Shown here: one piece after another, positions 1-9,746 of the stretch
Numbering within the stretch: position 1 is the first letter of the stretch
Layout: every line of letters begins with the position of its first letter
NCBI RefSeq assembly: GCF_000373485.1
Contig: NZ_KB891575.1
Span: 639,736 to 703,735, forward strand
Origin: Dasania marina DSM 21967
GTDB lineage: Bacteria > Pseudomonadota > Gammaproteobacteria > Pseudomonadales > Dasaniaceae
DNA: 64,000 nt
Reading direction: 5' to 3'
The notes under the pieces: generated by a model
The model's database searches: none
Told to the model about the DNA's origin: nothing
The model's input: the letters and a program-made list of their open reading frames with translations, nothing else
Translations under genes and position numbers: made by a program

Positions 1-100
1 TTTACCTACCATCTGCCCATACAAATAGCGCTATCCGAACCTATTTATTCAGCCTATCCATACAGCTATGCCTGTAAACGCCATGTTAAGGGAACGTTTT

Positions 101-3100
101 ATGCAACTGCCCAGCACTATCGACACCAGCAACGCGCTACGCAACCGCATACGCCAGTATTATCGCTACGATGAAGCCCTGGTAGTCACTGACTTACTGC
201 CACTAGCTACGCTTACTAGCCCCGCGCAGCAGCGCGTTAATCAACAGGCATTAACCCTAGCCCAGCAGGTGCGTCTGGCTGCCCAAAAAGGCGGCCACAT
301 ACAAAACCTGCTCAATCAATATTCGCTCTCCACTAACGAGGGCATAGTTTTAATGTGCCTAGCCGAAGCCTTGCTGCGGGTGCCCGATAGCATCAGCGCT
401 GACCGCCTAATACGCGACAAACTGTGCAGCGGTGATTGGCACGCTCACCTAGGCAAAAGTGCCTCCTTTTTTGTTAATGCCTCCGCCTGGGGTTTATTAC
501 TATCGGGCCAAGTGGTGCGCTTTAAAGCTGATGATCAACAACAGCATTTCAATACCCTGCAAAATACAGTAGCAAGACTGGGTGAGCCGGTAATACGGCT
601 AGCTATGCGTCAGGCCATGGGTATTATGGGCAACCAATTTGTGCTGGGTCGTACTATTGCCGAAGCCAGCAAACGCGCCGCCAAACTAGAGGCCAAGGGC
701 TATCGCTACTCCTATGACATGCTGGGTGAAGCGGCCCGCACCATGGCCGATGCCGACAACTATTTTAAAGCCTACCAAACCGCCATTGAGCATATAGGAG
801 CCACCACTAAGGGCCGCGATATTTACAAGAGCGCCGGCATCTCAGTAAAACTCTCAGCTATACACCCCCGTTATGAGTTGTTAAAAAGCGATCGGGTCAT
901 GGACGAGTTAGTTAGCCGCCTTAAAGCCTTGGCCATAATGGCAAAAGACTGCGACATAGGTTTTACCATTGATGCCGAAGAGGCCGACCGCTTAGATATT
1001 TCACTGGATGTTATTGAAGCCGTATTCACCGCGCCCGAGCTAGCTGGCTGGGAAGGTTTTGGATTAGTGGTGCAGGCTTACCAAAAACGCGCCCTGCCGG
1101 TATTGCAGTGGGTAATAGACCTAAGCAAAAGAACCGGCAAAAAAATGATGCTGCGTTTAGTTAAAGGCGCTTATTGGGACAGCGAAATAAAAATCGCGCA
1201 AGTCGATGGCCTAGATGGCTACCCGGTGTTTACCCGCAAAGCCGCTACCGATGTAAGCTACCAAGCCTGCGCCGGCTTATTGCTGGATAACCGCGATGCA
1301 ATCTACCCCCAGTTTGCCACGCACAACGCCTACTCGGTGGCCTATATTTTAGAGCGCGCCTCACAAGGCAAAAACGGCAGCTTAAGTGGTTTTGAATTTC
1401 AGCGCCTGCACGGCATGGGCGATGGCCTATACGACGATATTATCAGCCAGATACCTGTACGCAACTACGCCCCGGTAGGCGAACACAAAAGCCTGCTCGC
1501 CTACTTAGTGCGCCGCCTGTTAGAAAACGGTGCAAACTCCTCGTTTGTAAACAGTATTGTCGACGACGAGGTGCCATTAAGCTCGCTGGTACAAGACCCC
1601 ATAACCAAAGTACGCAGCTGGTCGCAAATCCCCAACCCCCATATTCCTTTGCCCATAAACTTATATGGCGACGAGCGTAGCAACTCCCACGGTATTGATT
1701 TAAGCGATATACCACGCCTGCAAAGCTTGGCCAACAACAGCCAAGAGTGGGCGCAGCAACATAGTAAAACCGCCGCTGACTTCAACCTCGCAGATGAGTC
1801 TTTAGCGGTATCAAGCAGCCCCACGGATACACGTAATTTTTTAGGCGCCGTGCCGCGCAGCTCGTCCCAGCAGCTAAGCCTAGCGTTAGATCAAGCCACC
1901 ACCGTGTATCAACAATGGTCCAAGGTTGCCGTGGCCGAACGCGCCAACTGCCTAGAGCGCTTGGCCGATAAACTAGAACAGCACATGGATGAGTTTATCG
2001 CCCTGTGTACTTTTGAAGCGGGCAAGATAGCTGCCGATGGCGTAGCCGAGGTGCGCGAGGCGGTAGATTTTTGTCGCTACTATGCTGTGCAGGCTCGTAA
2101 AGCCTGTGGCCCCCATCCACAATGGGGCGAACACGGCCAGCTGCAGTCACGTGGCGTAGTGCTGTGCATCAGCCCTTGGAATTTTCCACTGGCGATTTTC
2201 TTAGGCCAAGTCACCGCCGCCTTAGCCGCGGGTAATACCGTGCTGGCCAAACCTGCCGACACTACGTGCTTAATCGCCGCCCGCGCCATAGCACTCATGG
2301 CCGAGTGTGGCTTCCCCGATAATGTGGTGCAGCTCATCGTCACGCCTGGCCCACAAGTCGGCAAACTATTACTACCCGACCCGCGTATAGCCGCCGTCAT
2401 GTTTACCGGCTCTACCGGTGTAGGCGAATGGATAGCCCATAAGCTGGCCGAACGCAGCGGCCCACGCATACCCTTAATCGCCGAAACCGGCGGCCAAAAC
2501 TGCATGATAGTGGACTCCACCGCTTTACCCGAACAAGTGGTAGACGACGTTATCGCCTCTGGTTTTCAAAGTGCTGGCCAACGCTGCTCGGCCTTGCGGG
2601 TATTATTTTTACAGGAAGAAATCGCCGACGACATTATCGAAATGATTATCGGTGCCATGCAAGAGCTACACATAGGCGACCCCAATAATTTGCACACCGA
2701 CATAGGCCCGGTTATCGATAACAAAGCCTTATCGGCCTTACAACAACACGATCACTATTTACAAAGCGATGCCGTCAAAGACAAAGCCAAATTACTGTAT
2801 CAATGCGAGCTTAGCGACGAATGCCAACACGGTACTTTTTTTGCGCCACGACTTTACCAAATAGATAGCATCAATGTATTACAGCAAGAAGTGTTTGGCC
2901 CAGTTGTGCATGTAGTGCGCTACCAAGCCAATCAATTTGAACAAGCCTTGGCCGATATTAACAGCACCGGTTTTGGTTTAACTGCAGGTATACACAGCCG
3001 CATACAAAGCAGCGCCGAAAAAGCGGTTAAGCATATTAACGCCGGTAATATTTATATTAACCGTAATACCATAGGTGCCATCGTAGGGGTGCAACCCTTT

Positions 3101-3916
3101 GGTGGCCACGGCCTATCAGGCACCGGGCCCAAAGCTGGCGGCCCGGCTTATGTTTATCGCTTAACTCAACAAGCTGCTGAGAATACTAGCGCTAACGATA
3201 ATACCGCGCCTAACTTATCGGCCTTAGCTGTAGGTGCTCAGCAACAAGAAAACCAAAACTTTTTAATGCTAGCGTCAAACAGCATCAACACAGCTAGTGA
3301 TACCGTTAGCCAGCGCGCAGAAAAAGTTCGCCACTTAATAGATTTATTACTGGCCGATAACCCCTTAAATTTATCGCCGCTATTTAGCCAGCATATCAAT
3401 GTTATGGCCGAAGAGGCGCTAGCTAACCAAGCACAGGCTATCACCCTGCCTGGCCCTACTGGTGAACTCAACCAACTGCACATAGAAAAGCGCGGCAATT
3501 TACTGTGCCTGCAATTGGGCGATCACTATTTAGAAGATGGGCTACGCCAAGTTGCTGCCGCCATTTTATGCGGTAACCGTGTTGTGCAGCTTAGTGATAA
3601 TGCTTTCGACATTAGCCCCTATATACAACAAGCGGGCCTGCAAGGGTTTTACCAGCGCGACAGTGTTAACAGCGAGCAACAACTACTGGCATTGCTATTA
3701 GCACCACACTGCCACGGCGTGGCTGTTGCGGGCTCAGCAGCGTTGCAACAACATGTCGATACGCTATTAAGCCAACGCAGCGGTGCCTTACTGCCTTTAA
3801 TTAGCGAACGCCATGGCCCCAATATGATGCAGCGCTTTGTATTGGAAAAAGTTGTGTCTAACAACACCACAGCATCAGGTGGCAACGCCTCCTTATTAGC
3901 CATGAGTGATGATTAA
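101..3916 (+). CDS. putA: Bifunctional proline dehydrogenase / delta-1-pyrroline-5-carboxylate dehydrogenase
   Basis: Oxidises proline to glutamate in two steps: FAD-dependent proline dehydrogenase, then NAD-dependent P5C dehydrogenase. Seen: an alpha region and PRODH barrel over roughly residues 80-500, with GISVKLSAIHPRYE, RLVKGAYWDSEIKIAQ and the late FAD/substrate segment RRLLENGANSSFVN. The aldehyde dehydrogenase domain covers about 600-1050, with SPWNFPLAIF, FTGSTGVG and the catalytic Cys in GQRCSA (Cys829 from this start). About 200 further residues form a C-terminal domain as in long PutAs. There is no N-terminal ribbon-helix-helix segment, so this PutA should be an enzyme without the DNA-binding autoregulatory function of E. 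coli PutA; the Lrp-type gene nearby may regulate instead (inference). ATG 101 has AAGGGA 8 bases upstream; ATG 68 is possible but has no ribosome site. The end overlaps the next gene. Confidence 0.96.
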   Translation: MQLPSTIDTSNALRNRIRQYYRYDEALVVTDLLPLATLTSPAQQRVNQQALTLAQQVRLAAQKGGHIQNLLNQYSLSTNEGIVLMCLAEALLRVPDSISADRLIRDKLCSGDWHAHLGKSASFFVNASAWGLLLSGQVVRFKADDQQQHFNTLQNTVARLGEPVIRLAMRQAMGIMGNQFVLGRTIAEASKRAAKLEAKGYRYSYDMLGEAARTMADADNYFKAYQTAIEHIGATTKGRDIYKSAGISVKLSAIHPRYELLKSDRVMDELVSRLKALAIMAKDCDIGFTIDAEEADRLDISLDVIEAVFTAPELAGWEGFGLVVQAYQKRALPVLQWVIDLSKRTGKKMMLRLVKGAYWDSEIKIAQVDGLDGYPVFTRKAATDVSYQACAGLLLDNRDAIYPQFATHNAYSVAYILERASQGKNGSLSGFEFQRLHGMGDGLYDDIISQIPVRNYAPVGEHKSLLAYLVRRLLENGANSSFVNSIVDDEVPLSSLVQDPITKVRSWSQIPNPHIPLPINLYGDERSNSHGIDLSDIPRLQSLANNSQEWAQQHSKTAADFNLADESLAVSSSPTDTRNFLGAVPRSSSQQLSLALDQATTVYQQWSKVAVAERANCLERLADKLEQHMDEFIALCTFEAGKIAADGVAEVREAVDFCRYYAVQARKACGPHPQWGEHGQLQSRGVVLCISPWNFPLAIFLGQVTAALAAGNTVLAKPADTTCLIAARAIALMAECGFPDNVVQLIVTPGPQVGKLLLPDPRIAAVMFTGSTGVGEWIAHKLAERSGPRIPLIAETGGQNCMIVDSTALPEQVVDDVIASGFQSAGQRCSALRVLFLQEEIADDIIEMIIGAMQELHIGDPNNLHTDIGPVIDNKALSALQQHDHYLQSDAVKDKAKLLYQCELSDECQHGTFFAPRLYQIDSINVLQQEVFGPVVHVVRYQANQFEQALADINSTGFGLTAGIHSRIQSSAEKAVKHINAGNIYINRNTIGAIVGVQPFGGHGLSGTGPKAGGPAYVYRLTQQAAENTSANDNTAPNLSALAVGAQQQENQNFLMLASNSINTASDTVSQRAEKVRHLIDLLLADNPLNLSPLFSQHINVMAEEALANQAQAITLPGPTGELNQLHIEKRGNLLCLQLGDHYLEDGLRQVAAAILCGNRVVQLSDNAFDISPYIQQAGLQGFYQRDSVNSEQQLLALLLAPHCHGVAVAGSAALQQHVDTLLSQRSGALLPLISERHGPNMMQRFVLEKVVSNNTTASGGNASLLAMSDD

Positions 3917-6761
3917 CAGCATGAGCCATAACATGAGCCAGAACAAGAACCAGAACATGAACTACAGCCACGCTATATCACCTCGCAAGCCCAATAACTT
4001 TCATAGCTATAACATGCTGGGGTTTTACCATAAGTTTTCTCAACTGCGCTCAGACTATTGGGCGCGGCTAAAAGAACAGCTTACCCGTATTAACTCCGGC
4101 AAACTTAGCCCGCTTGAATACCGGGTGGCGCGGCGTAGTATTTTTGCCACCATGACCTTGCTCAATAATATAGAGGAATATTCCGCCTTTCCCTCTAAAA
4201 AAGACTTTTCGTATTTATGGGCCTTACTGCGTAAAAAAGATTTTGAAAATCTTAGCAGCGCTGTGCATTTAATCGAACGTTCCTTGGTTAACGATGCTTA
4301 TCATCACAAAGCAGTAGACCTAGGCCAGCCCGCCACCCTTAATAGCCACAGCACTGGCCAGGTATTTCAACACAACGACAATAGTGGCCAGGAAGATACG
4401 CGCCCCTATTTTGAAGTTTTAGTGGTAGATGCCTTTCACAGCAGCGAAGATGAAGAACAAATACGGGCCACGTTTTTAGACCTGCGCCACGAAGATGACA
4501 AATACATTTACAATATAGTCACCGTGCGAAGCTTTGAAGATGCCTTAATCGCGGTGTTAATTAATCGCAATATACAATCCTGCATTATTCGCTATGGCTT
4601 CGATATACGTTCAAAAAACCACTACGATATATTTGAGCACTTCTCATTAAACGTAAGCGAAACCGAGTTACATAAGCTTAGCCAAACCCAACTCAGTATT
4701 ATGCTGGGTGAAAAAATAAAGCATATACGGCCAGAAATTGATTTGTTTTTAGTAACCGCTGACCGGGTAGAAGAAACCGCCAGCCTAGACGCCGACAACT
4801 TTCGCCGCAGTTTTTACCGCGAGCCTGGCAATATAGAACATCACGGTAGTATTTTAGCGGGCATACACGAGCGCTATCAAACGCCTTTTTTTACCGCCTT
4901 AAAAGAATACGCCCGTAAACCTACTGGTGTATTTCATGCCATGCCGCTCTCTAGAGGTAAGTCCATCAACTACTCGCGGTGGACCAAAGACTTTAGTAAT
5001 TTTTACGGCAAGAATATATTTTTAGCTGAAACCTCAGCCACCAGTGGCGGCTTAGATTCGCTATTACAACCCCGCGGCCCCATTAAACACGCCCAGCAAT
5101 TAGCCGCCCGCGCCTTTGGCGCACAAGAAACCTACTTTGTAACCAACGGCACTTCTACCGCCAATAAAATTGTTGTGCAAACTTTGGTTAAACCTGGTGA
5201 TGTGGTGCTTATCGATAGAGACTGCCACAAGTCACATCATTACGGCATGGTTATGATGGGTGCACAGGTTTCTTATTTAGATTCTTACCCGCTCAATGAA
5301 TTCTCAATTTATGGCGCGGTACCCTTAGCGACTATTAAACGTAAGCTATTAGAATACAAGCAAGCCGGCCGTTTACATGAGGTTAAGCTACTAATACTCA
5401 CCAACTGCACCTTTGATGGCATTGTCTATAACGTACAGCAGGTTATGGAAGAGTGTTTAGCGATTAAGCCTGATTTGATTTTTATTTGGGATGAAGCCTG
5501 GTTTGCCTTTGCTGCCTTTAACCCCAGCTATCGTACCCGCAGCGCTATGTATGCCGCCAAGCAATTACAAGAAAAATACAGCAGCGCTAGCTACCAAACA
5601 GAATATCAACAGTTTGTAGCAAAACAGCAAGCACACGATGGCGAACCCAGTATCGACAGCTTAGTTGCGCAAAAGCTATTACCCGACCCCGCCAAGGTTC
5701 GGCTGCGGGTTTATGCCACACAATCTACCCATAAAACCCTAACCTCTATGCGGCAGGGCTCTATGATTCATATACATGATCAGGACTTCAGAAAAAAAGC
5801 CCGCGGCGCATTTAATGAAGCCTATATGACCCACACCACCACTTCGCCTAACTATCAAATACTGGCGTCATTGGATGTAGGCCGTCGCCAGGTAGAATTA
5901 GAAGGCTATGAGTTAGTACACAAGCAATTAGAAACTGCCTTTAATTTGCGCGAACAAATATCTGCCAGCCCACTATTATCAAAATACTTTAGGGTATTAA
6001 AAAATAAAGATCTCATCCCCGAACAATATAGAGTCTCAGGCGTAGAAAGCTTTTACGACCCTAAAACTGGCTGGAGCCGTATGGAAGAAGCCTGGCAACA
6101 AGATGAGTTTGTACTAGACCCCAGCCGCGTCACCTTACATATAGGCCATGCAGGCATAGATGGTGATACCTTTAAAAACACCTATCTAATGAACAAGTAC
6201 GGCATACAAATAAATAAAACCTCACGTAACACCGTTTTATTTATGACCAACATAGGTACCTCGCGCAGTTCGGTGACGTTTTTATTAGAAGTGTTAGTCA
6301 AGCTGGCCAGGAAAATTAAACGCAATATAGAGGGCTTTGACAGCGCCGAGCAATTACTGCATCAACGCTGTGTACACTCATTAACCCATGAGCACCCACC
6401 GCTGCCGGACTTTAGCTGCTTTCATCCCTGTTTTAAAACTAAGCACCAGCATTCACCCGATGGTGATATACGCCGCGCTTTTTTTATGAGCTATGAAGAA
6501 GACAACTGCGAATACCTGCGCTTTGATAACCAAGATTTACAAAATGCCATAGCCGCCGGTAGGCAGGTGGTTTCTGCGCACTTTGTTACTCCTTATCCGC
6601 CGGGCTTTCCAGTATTGGTGCCGGGGCAAGTGGTTAGCAAAGATATTTTAGACTTTTTATTGAAGTTAGATGTCACCGAAATTCACGGCTATCAGCCGGA
6701 ATTAGGTATAAAGATTTTTACAGATGACGTATTAGTTAACCACGAGGAGTTAACCGGATGA
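3909..6761 (+). CDS. Large Orn/Lys/Arg decarboxylase-family PLP enzyme
   Basis: Fold-type I PLP enzyme of the major Orn/Lys/Arg decarboxylase domain family. Seen: the PLP lysine in TQSTHKTL (Lys609 from this ATG), DRDCHKSHHYG, which carries the ring-stacking His, and IFIWDEAWFAF, which holds the cofactor Asp. A receiver-like wing domain lies at about residues 165-260, and the family C-terminal domain ends the protein. At about 950 residues it is some 200 longer than the inducible E. coli decarboxylases. The extra length is an N-terminal helical region of about 160 residues that I do not recognise, preceded by an Asn/Met/Ser-rich start. It overlaps putA by 8 bases, so the two are coupled; GTG 3906 is an alternative start. 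The genomic link to putA suggests a role in proline/arginine/ornithine metabolism, but the substrate cannot be read from sequence. Confidence 0.85.
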   Translation: MINSMSHNMSQNKNQNMNYSHAISPRKPNNFHSYNMLGFYHKFSQLRSDYWARLKEQLTRINSGKLSPLEYRVARRSIFATMTLLNNIEEYSAFPSKKDFSYLWALLRKKDFENLSSAVHLIERSLVNDAYHHKAVDLGQPATLNSHSTGQVFQHNDNSGQEDTRPYFEVLVVDAFHSSEDEEQIRATFLDLRHEDDKYIYNIVTVRSFEDALIAVLINRNIQSCIIRYGFDIRSKNHYDIFEHFSLNVSETELHKLSQTQLSIMLGEKIKHIRPEIDLFLVTADRVEETASLDADNFRRSFYREPGNIEHHGSILAGIHERYQTPFFTALKEYARKPTGVFHAMPLSRGKSINYSRWTKDFSNFYGKNIFLAETSATSGGLDSLLQPRGPIKHAQQLAARAFGAQETYFVTNGTSTANKIVVQTLVKPGDVVLIDRDCHKSHHYGMVMMGAQVSYLDSYPLNEFSIYGAVPLATIKRKLLEYKQAGRLHEVKLLILTNCTFDGIVYNVQQVMEECLAIKPDLIFIWDEAWFAFAAFNPSYRTRSAMYAAKQLQEKYSSASYQTEYQQFVAKQQAHDGEPSIDSLVAQKLLPDPAKVRLRVYATQSTHKTLTSMRQGSMIHIHDQDFRKKARGAFNEAYMTHTTTSPNYQILASLDVGRRQVELEGYELVHKQLETAFNLREQISASPLLSKYFRVLKNKDLIPEQYRVSGVESFYDPKTGWSRMEEAWQQDEFVLDPSRVTLHIGHAGIDGDTFKNTYLMNKYGIQINKTSRNTVLFMTNIGTSRSSVTFLLEVLVKLARKIKRNIEGFDSAEQLLHQRCVHSLTHEHPPLPDFSCFHPCFKTKHQHSPDGDIRRAFFMSYEEDNCEYLRFDNQDLQNAIAAGRQVVSAHFVTPYPPGFPVLVPGQVVSKDILDFLLKLDVTEIHGYQPELGIKIFTDDVLVNHEELTG

Positions 6762-6943
6762 AAAGCAGCGATAGCAAGAATACCAAGGCCAACAAGCAGG
6801 CTCAGCATAATGCTGAGCCTGCCAATAACATAGCGACTGACTTTGATTGTTTAAAACTGAATAAGCAGCCGCCGACTAGCGACAAGCCAAAAGATAGAAA
6901 TAGAAATGATGAGGGTGATAGTTTTTTAAAGGGCTATAACTAA
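6758..6943 (+). CDS. Small hydrophilic protein coupled to the decarboxylase gene
   Basis: Encodes 61 residues, strongly hydrophilic (Lys, Asn, Asp, Gln rich), with no signal peptide, no membrane segment and no motif I recognise. The ATG overlaps the TGA of the preceding gene in an ATGA arrangement, with GAGG about 10 bases upstream, so translational coupling is plausible. The C-terminus FLKGYN is the only patterned part. A hairpin overlaps its stop codon. It may be a genuine small accessory protein or a non-functional tail ORF; low-complexity composition lowers confidence. Confidence 0.5.
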   Translation: MKSSDSKNTKANKQAQHNAEPANNIATDFDCLKLNKQPPTSDKPKDRNRNDEGDSFLKGYN

Positions 6944-6950
6944 ATAGCCC
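6931..6950. terminator. Hairpin between convergent decarboxylase operon and pepQ
   Basis: GGGCTAT and ATAGCCC form a perfect 7-bp stem around a 6-base loop. It lies at the junction of two convergent transcription units, so it could end either. The T-tract is weak on both strands (CCCTTT on the minus side), so this is a moderate call. Confidence 0.45.
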
Positions 6951-6975
6951 AGCACTCAGCAACACACAGTAATAA

Positions 6976-8304
6976 TTACACTAAACCCGCTAGACGGGTT
7001 AAGTTAACCGCTCCGGTTTCAGTCATTAAAATATTATCTTCTATACGTATGCCGCCCCAAGGTTTTAAGGCGGTTACGGCATCCCAGTTTATGGCCGCGC
7101 CGCGCGCATCTTGTTGCGCTTGCTGCAATATCGGCTCTATAAAATATAAACCTGGTTCTATGGTAAAAACCTGATTGGCCTCTATGCTGCGTGTTAAACG
7201 TAAATAAGGGTGCGCCTGCGGTGCTTTTAATTCGCCACCTTGTGGGTCGGTTAACCAACCGCCTCGGTCGTGCACTTGTATACCCAAGTAATGGCCTAGG
7301 CCGTGAGGGAAAAATACCGAAGTCACGCCCTGCGCTAACAAGCTGTCTACACTGCCCTGCACTAATGTAAACTCTAATAATATCGCCGCCAAGGCACGGT
7401 GTGCTTGTATATGCACATCCACATAGCTTAAGCCTACCGCCAATGACGCCACCAAGTTTTGTTGCAAGCTATGCATGGCGATAATTAAATCGGCAAACAC
7501 GCCGGGCTGGTAGGCATAGCTGCGGCTAATATCGGCGGCATAACCCGCCACGCTAACACCCGCATCTATTAAAAAGGATTTAGGGCTGGCCGGTTGTTGC
7601 CGCGACTTATGGGGGTAATGCAATACCGCCGCATGTTCATTTAGGGCAATTATGCTGTTATAGGGCTGGTCATTGTCTAATTGCTGGGTGGCTTGCAAAT
7701 AGGCCATATGTATTTGGTATTCAGATTCACCGCGGTAAAACGCCTCGGCTGCCGCCCGGTGGCCCAACACCGCCGCTTCATTAGCCTGCCGTATGCAGGC
7801 CTGCTCATAATCACTTTTATAAGCGCGGTAGTAATCTATAGCCGTTAACAAGCTTTCACAGTTAGTCGTGCAGTTTGTTAAGTTTTTTATACACGCCTGC
7901 GCAGGGCCTATATAAGCGATTTTTTCTTCGTTGCTAGCTAACCATTGCGGTAACTCTTTTGGATGGTCAAAGCTAACAACCTCAAAAGCCTGCTGCACTA
8001 GCGCATCATCTAAGGGCGCGGGCTGGTGCCAAATATCTTCGGGGAAGTAATATAATAAAGTGGGCTTGCTTGCTTGGCAATCGATAATCAGCCACGAGCC
8101 TGCAGCCTCTACTAGATTTAACCAGCTGGCAAAATACGGATTAAGTTTAAAGGGGTAATCGCCATCATCGCGAAAGTGATAGTTAATATCCCCGGCAGCA
8201 ATAAGCAGCCGGCCATAACCTTGCTCACTTAATAATTGGCAAGTCTGGCTAAACTGTTGCTGTATATGCTGAAGATACTGCTGGGATAAACTGCTGGGGA
8301 CCAC
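6976..8304 (-). CDS. pepQ: Xaa-Pro dipeptidase, M24 family
   Basis: Cytoplasmic metallopeptidase that splits X-Pro dipeptides and releases proline. Seen: a pita-bread M24 fold with its metal ligands in order: Asp in FLIDAGVSVAGYAADISRSY (two Asp), His in HGLGHYLGIQVHD, Glu in FTIEPGLYF and Glu in GGIRIEDNIL. At 442 residues it matches the usual PepQ length of about 440; relatives include organophosphorus acid anhydrolases. The start is GTG 8304 with AGAGG 7 bases upstream. It lies 76 bases downstream of the Lrp-type gene on the same strand and is convergent with the putA operon. Proline released here would feed PutA, so the locus makes sense as a proline-salvage unit (inference). Confidence 0.93.
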   Translation of the reverse strand: MVPSSLSQQYLQHIQQQFSQTCQLLSEQGYGRLLIAAGDINYHFRDDGDYPFKLNPYFASWLNLVEAAGSWLIIDCQASKPTLLYYFPEDIWHQPAPLDDALVQQAFEVVSFDHPKELPQWLASNEEKIAYIGPAQACIKNLTNCTTNCESLLTAIDYYRAYKSDYEQACIRQANEAAVLGHRAAAEAFYRGESEYQIHMAYLQATQQLDNDQPYNSIIALNEHAAVLHYPHKSRQQPASPKSFLIDAGVSVAGYAADISRSYAYQPGVFADLIIAMHSLQQNLVASLAVGLSYVDVHIQAHRALAAILLEFTLVQGSVDSLLAQGVTSVFFPHGLGHYLGIQVHDRGGWLTDPQGGELKAPQAHPYLRLTRSIEANQVFTIEPGLYFIEPILQQAQQDARGAAINWDAVTALKPWGGIRIEDNILMTETGAVNLTRLAGLV

Positions 8305-8380
8305 ATCACACCTCTAATGCTTACTTATGTTTTTTGCTACTGTTTGTTGCTTTCTGCTTTTTTATTGACTGCCCGTTAGA

Positions 8381-8881
8381 TTATTCCGGGTTGCGCCATT
8401 CCAAGCCATCTAAGGGGTAGCCTGAAAACCACATGGGCTCATCCAGTACAAAATAACTGGTTATTTTTCCTATGCCTAAGGGGCTTTGCAATAAGTTATC
8501 GCAGAGCTCATTGAAATCGGCAATGGTGGAACAAACTACAAAAGCAATATAATTGATTTCACCATTCACGCGCAGGCAATCGCAAAACTCTGGGTATTTC
8601 TTAACACCCTTTTCAAAGACACTAAAATCCTGATAGCCCTGGTTTTTTAAGGTGATATGCAAATAAGCTTTAACATTAATACACAGCTTGTTGATATCTA
8701 CCGCCATCACATACTGCAAAATGTAGGCTGACTCCTCTAAAGCTTTTACTCGCTGCAGGCAGGCACTGGGGGAAAGCCCTATACGTTCGGCCAGCTCATT
8801 GTTGCTAATACGCGCATTGCCCTGTAACTCTTTTAAAATATTACGGTTAATGCGGTCCATCTTAATTGGTTTTTTTGACAT
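8381..8881 (-). CDS. Lrp/AsnC-family transcriptional regulator
   Basis: DNA-binding regulator of amino-acid metabolism. Seen: an N-terminal winged helix-turn-helix of the Lrp type (RINRNILKELQGNARISNNELAERIG, then LSPSACLQRVKALEE) followed by a RAM-type effector domain with the usual beta-alpha-beta-beta pattern. Length of about 166 residues is typical. ATG 8881 has GGGAG 6 bases upstream; a TTG one codon earlier is less likely. It is first in a likely operon with pepQ and adjacent to putA. Lrp-type activators of putA are known in other proteobacteria (PutR, BkdR-like proteins), so control of this proline locus is a reasonable inference. Confidence 0.9.
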   Translation of the reverse strand: MSKKPIKMDRINRNILKELQGNARISNNELAERIGLSPSACLQRVKALEESAYILQYVMAVDINKLCINVKAYLHITLKNQGYQDFSVFEKGVKKYPEFCDCLRVNGEINYIAFVVCSTIADFNELCDNLLQSPLGIGKITSYFVLDEPMWFSGYPLDGLEWRNPE

Positions 8882-9127
8882 CAAGGTCTCCCGGTTTAGC
8901 GCTTAGTCGCTAAACGATAACACTCTAGCTAAGCTTAGTATGGCGCAATATCACCCTAAAGGCGGCGGATTGCATTGCACTATTCCGTAATTACTGCGGT
9001 TAGCGCAGGGCACTTCAAAAAATAATTTTTGCGCTTTCTAGGACAATAGATGGATACGATAATAGATTGCTACGGCAATAATAGTTCGTATTCCTTACTC
9101 TGTAACCCGCTCTATTAAGGCCATGCT

Positions 9128-9667
9128 ATGTCTTTATCTACCGCCACCACTCCTAAGGTCACTATAGAAACCCCGCTAGGCCCCATTATTGTGGAGCTAT
9201 ACCCACAACAGGCCCCACTAACCGTGGCCAACTTTTTACAGTATTGCCAGCAGGGTTTGTTTGCTAACAGCAGTTTTTTTCGCATTGTTAACGAGCACAA
9301 CGCCCAACAAGCCGAAGACGCCAACGCAAGTATACAAGTGATACAAGGTGGTTTGGCGCCCGGTGATAAGCGCTTACTACCCCCCATCGCCCACGAAAGC
9401 ACAGAGCAAACAGGACTATTGCACGAAGACGGAGTGATTTCTATGGCACGCTTTGAGCCAGGCACCGCCGATGGCAGTTTCTTTTTTTGTATAGGTGAGC
9501 AACCAGCGCTGAATTTTGCCGGCAAGCGCTACGCCGATGGCCTAGGCTTTGCTGCCTTTGGCCGCATTATTAGCGGCCGCCAAGTATTAGAAGCTATTTA
9601 TCACTTAGCGGAAGACGAAGAATATTTAAAAGATGAGATTTCGATAATCAGTATTTATCAAATATAA
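9128..9667 (+). CDS. Peptidyl-prolyl cis-trans isomerase, cyclophilin type
   Basis: Accelerates proline isomerisation during protein folding. Seen: the cyclophilin core beginning VTIETPLGPIIVELYPQQAPLTVANFLQYC, then SSFFRIV, IQGG, SFFFCIGEQPALNFAGKRY and LGFAAFGRIISGRQVLEAI. There is no signal peptide, so it should be cytoplasmic. Several active-site positions deviate from the best-known cyclophilins: the usual FHRVI is FFRIV and the NGSQFFI segment is DGSFFFC. It may therefore be a divergent or weaker isomerase. TAAGG lies about 9 bases before the ATG. It is monocistronic, divergent from the Lrp gene and convergent with hyuB. Confidence 0.9.
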   Translation: MSLSTATTPKVTIETPLGPIIVELYPQQAPLTVANFLQYCQQGLFANSSFFRIVNEHNAQQAEDANASIQVIQGGLAPGDKRLLPPIAHESTEQTGLLHEDGVISMARFEPGTADGSFFFCIGEQPALNFAGKRYADGLGFAAFGRIISGRQVLEAIYHLAEDEEYLKDEISIISIYQI

Positions 9668-9669
9668 AA

Positions 9670-9694
9670 CCCTAAGCGGCTTAGCCGCTTAGGG
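9670..9694. terminator. Hairpin between cyclophilin gene and hyuB
   Basis: CCCTAAGCGG and CCGCTTAGGG form a perfect 10-bp stem with a CTTAG loop, three bases after the cyclophilin stop codon and facing the convergent hyuB gene. There is no T-tract on the plus side, so it may act as a stabilising or bidirectional stop signal. Confidence 0.6.
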
Positions 9695-9746
9695 TGAACC
9701 TCCTTGTTCAACATAGCCATCACGCCTGCTCGCCGCTAAACCGTGC

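Noticed and set aside
2080..2520. 146-codon minus-strand frame within putA
   Set aside because: Antisense shadow of the aldehyde dehydrogenase domain, no ribosome site, no recognisable protein.
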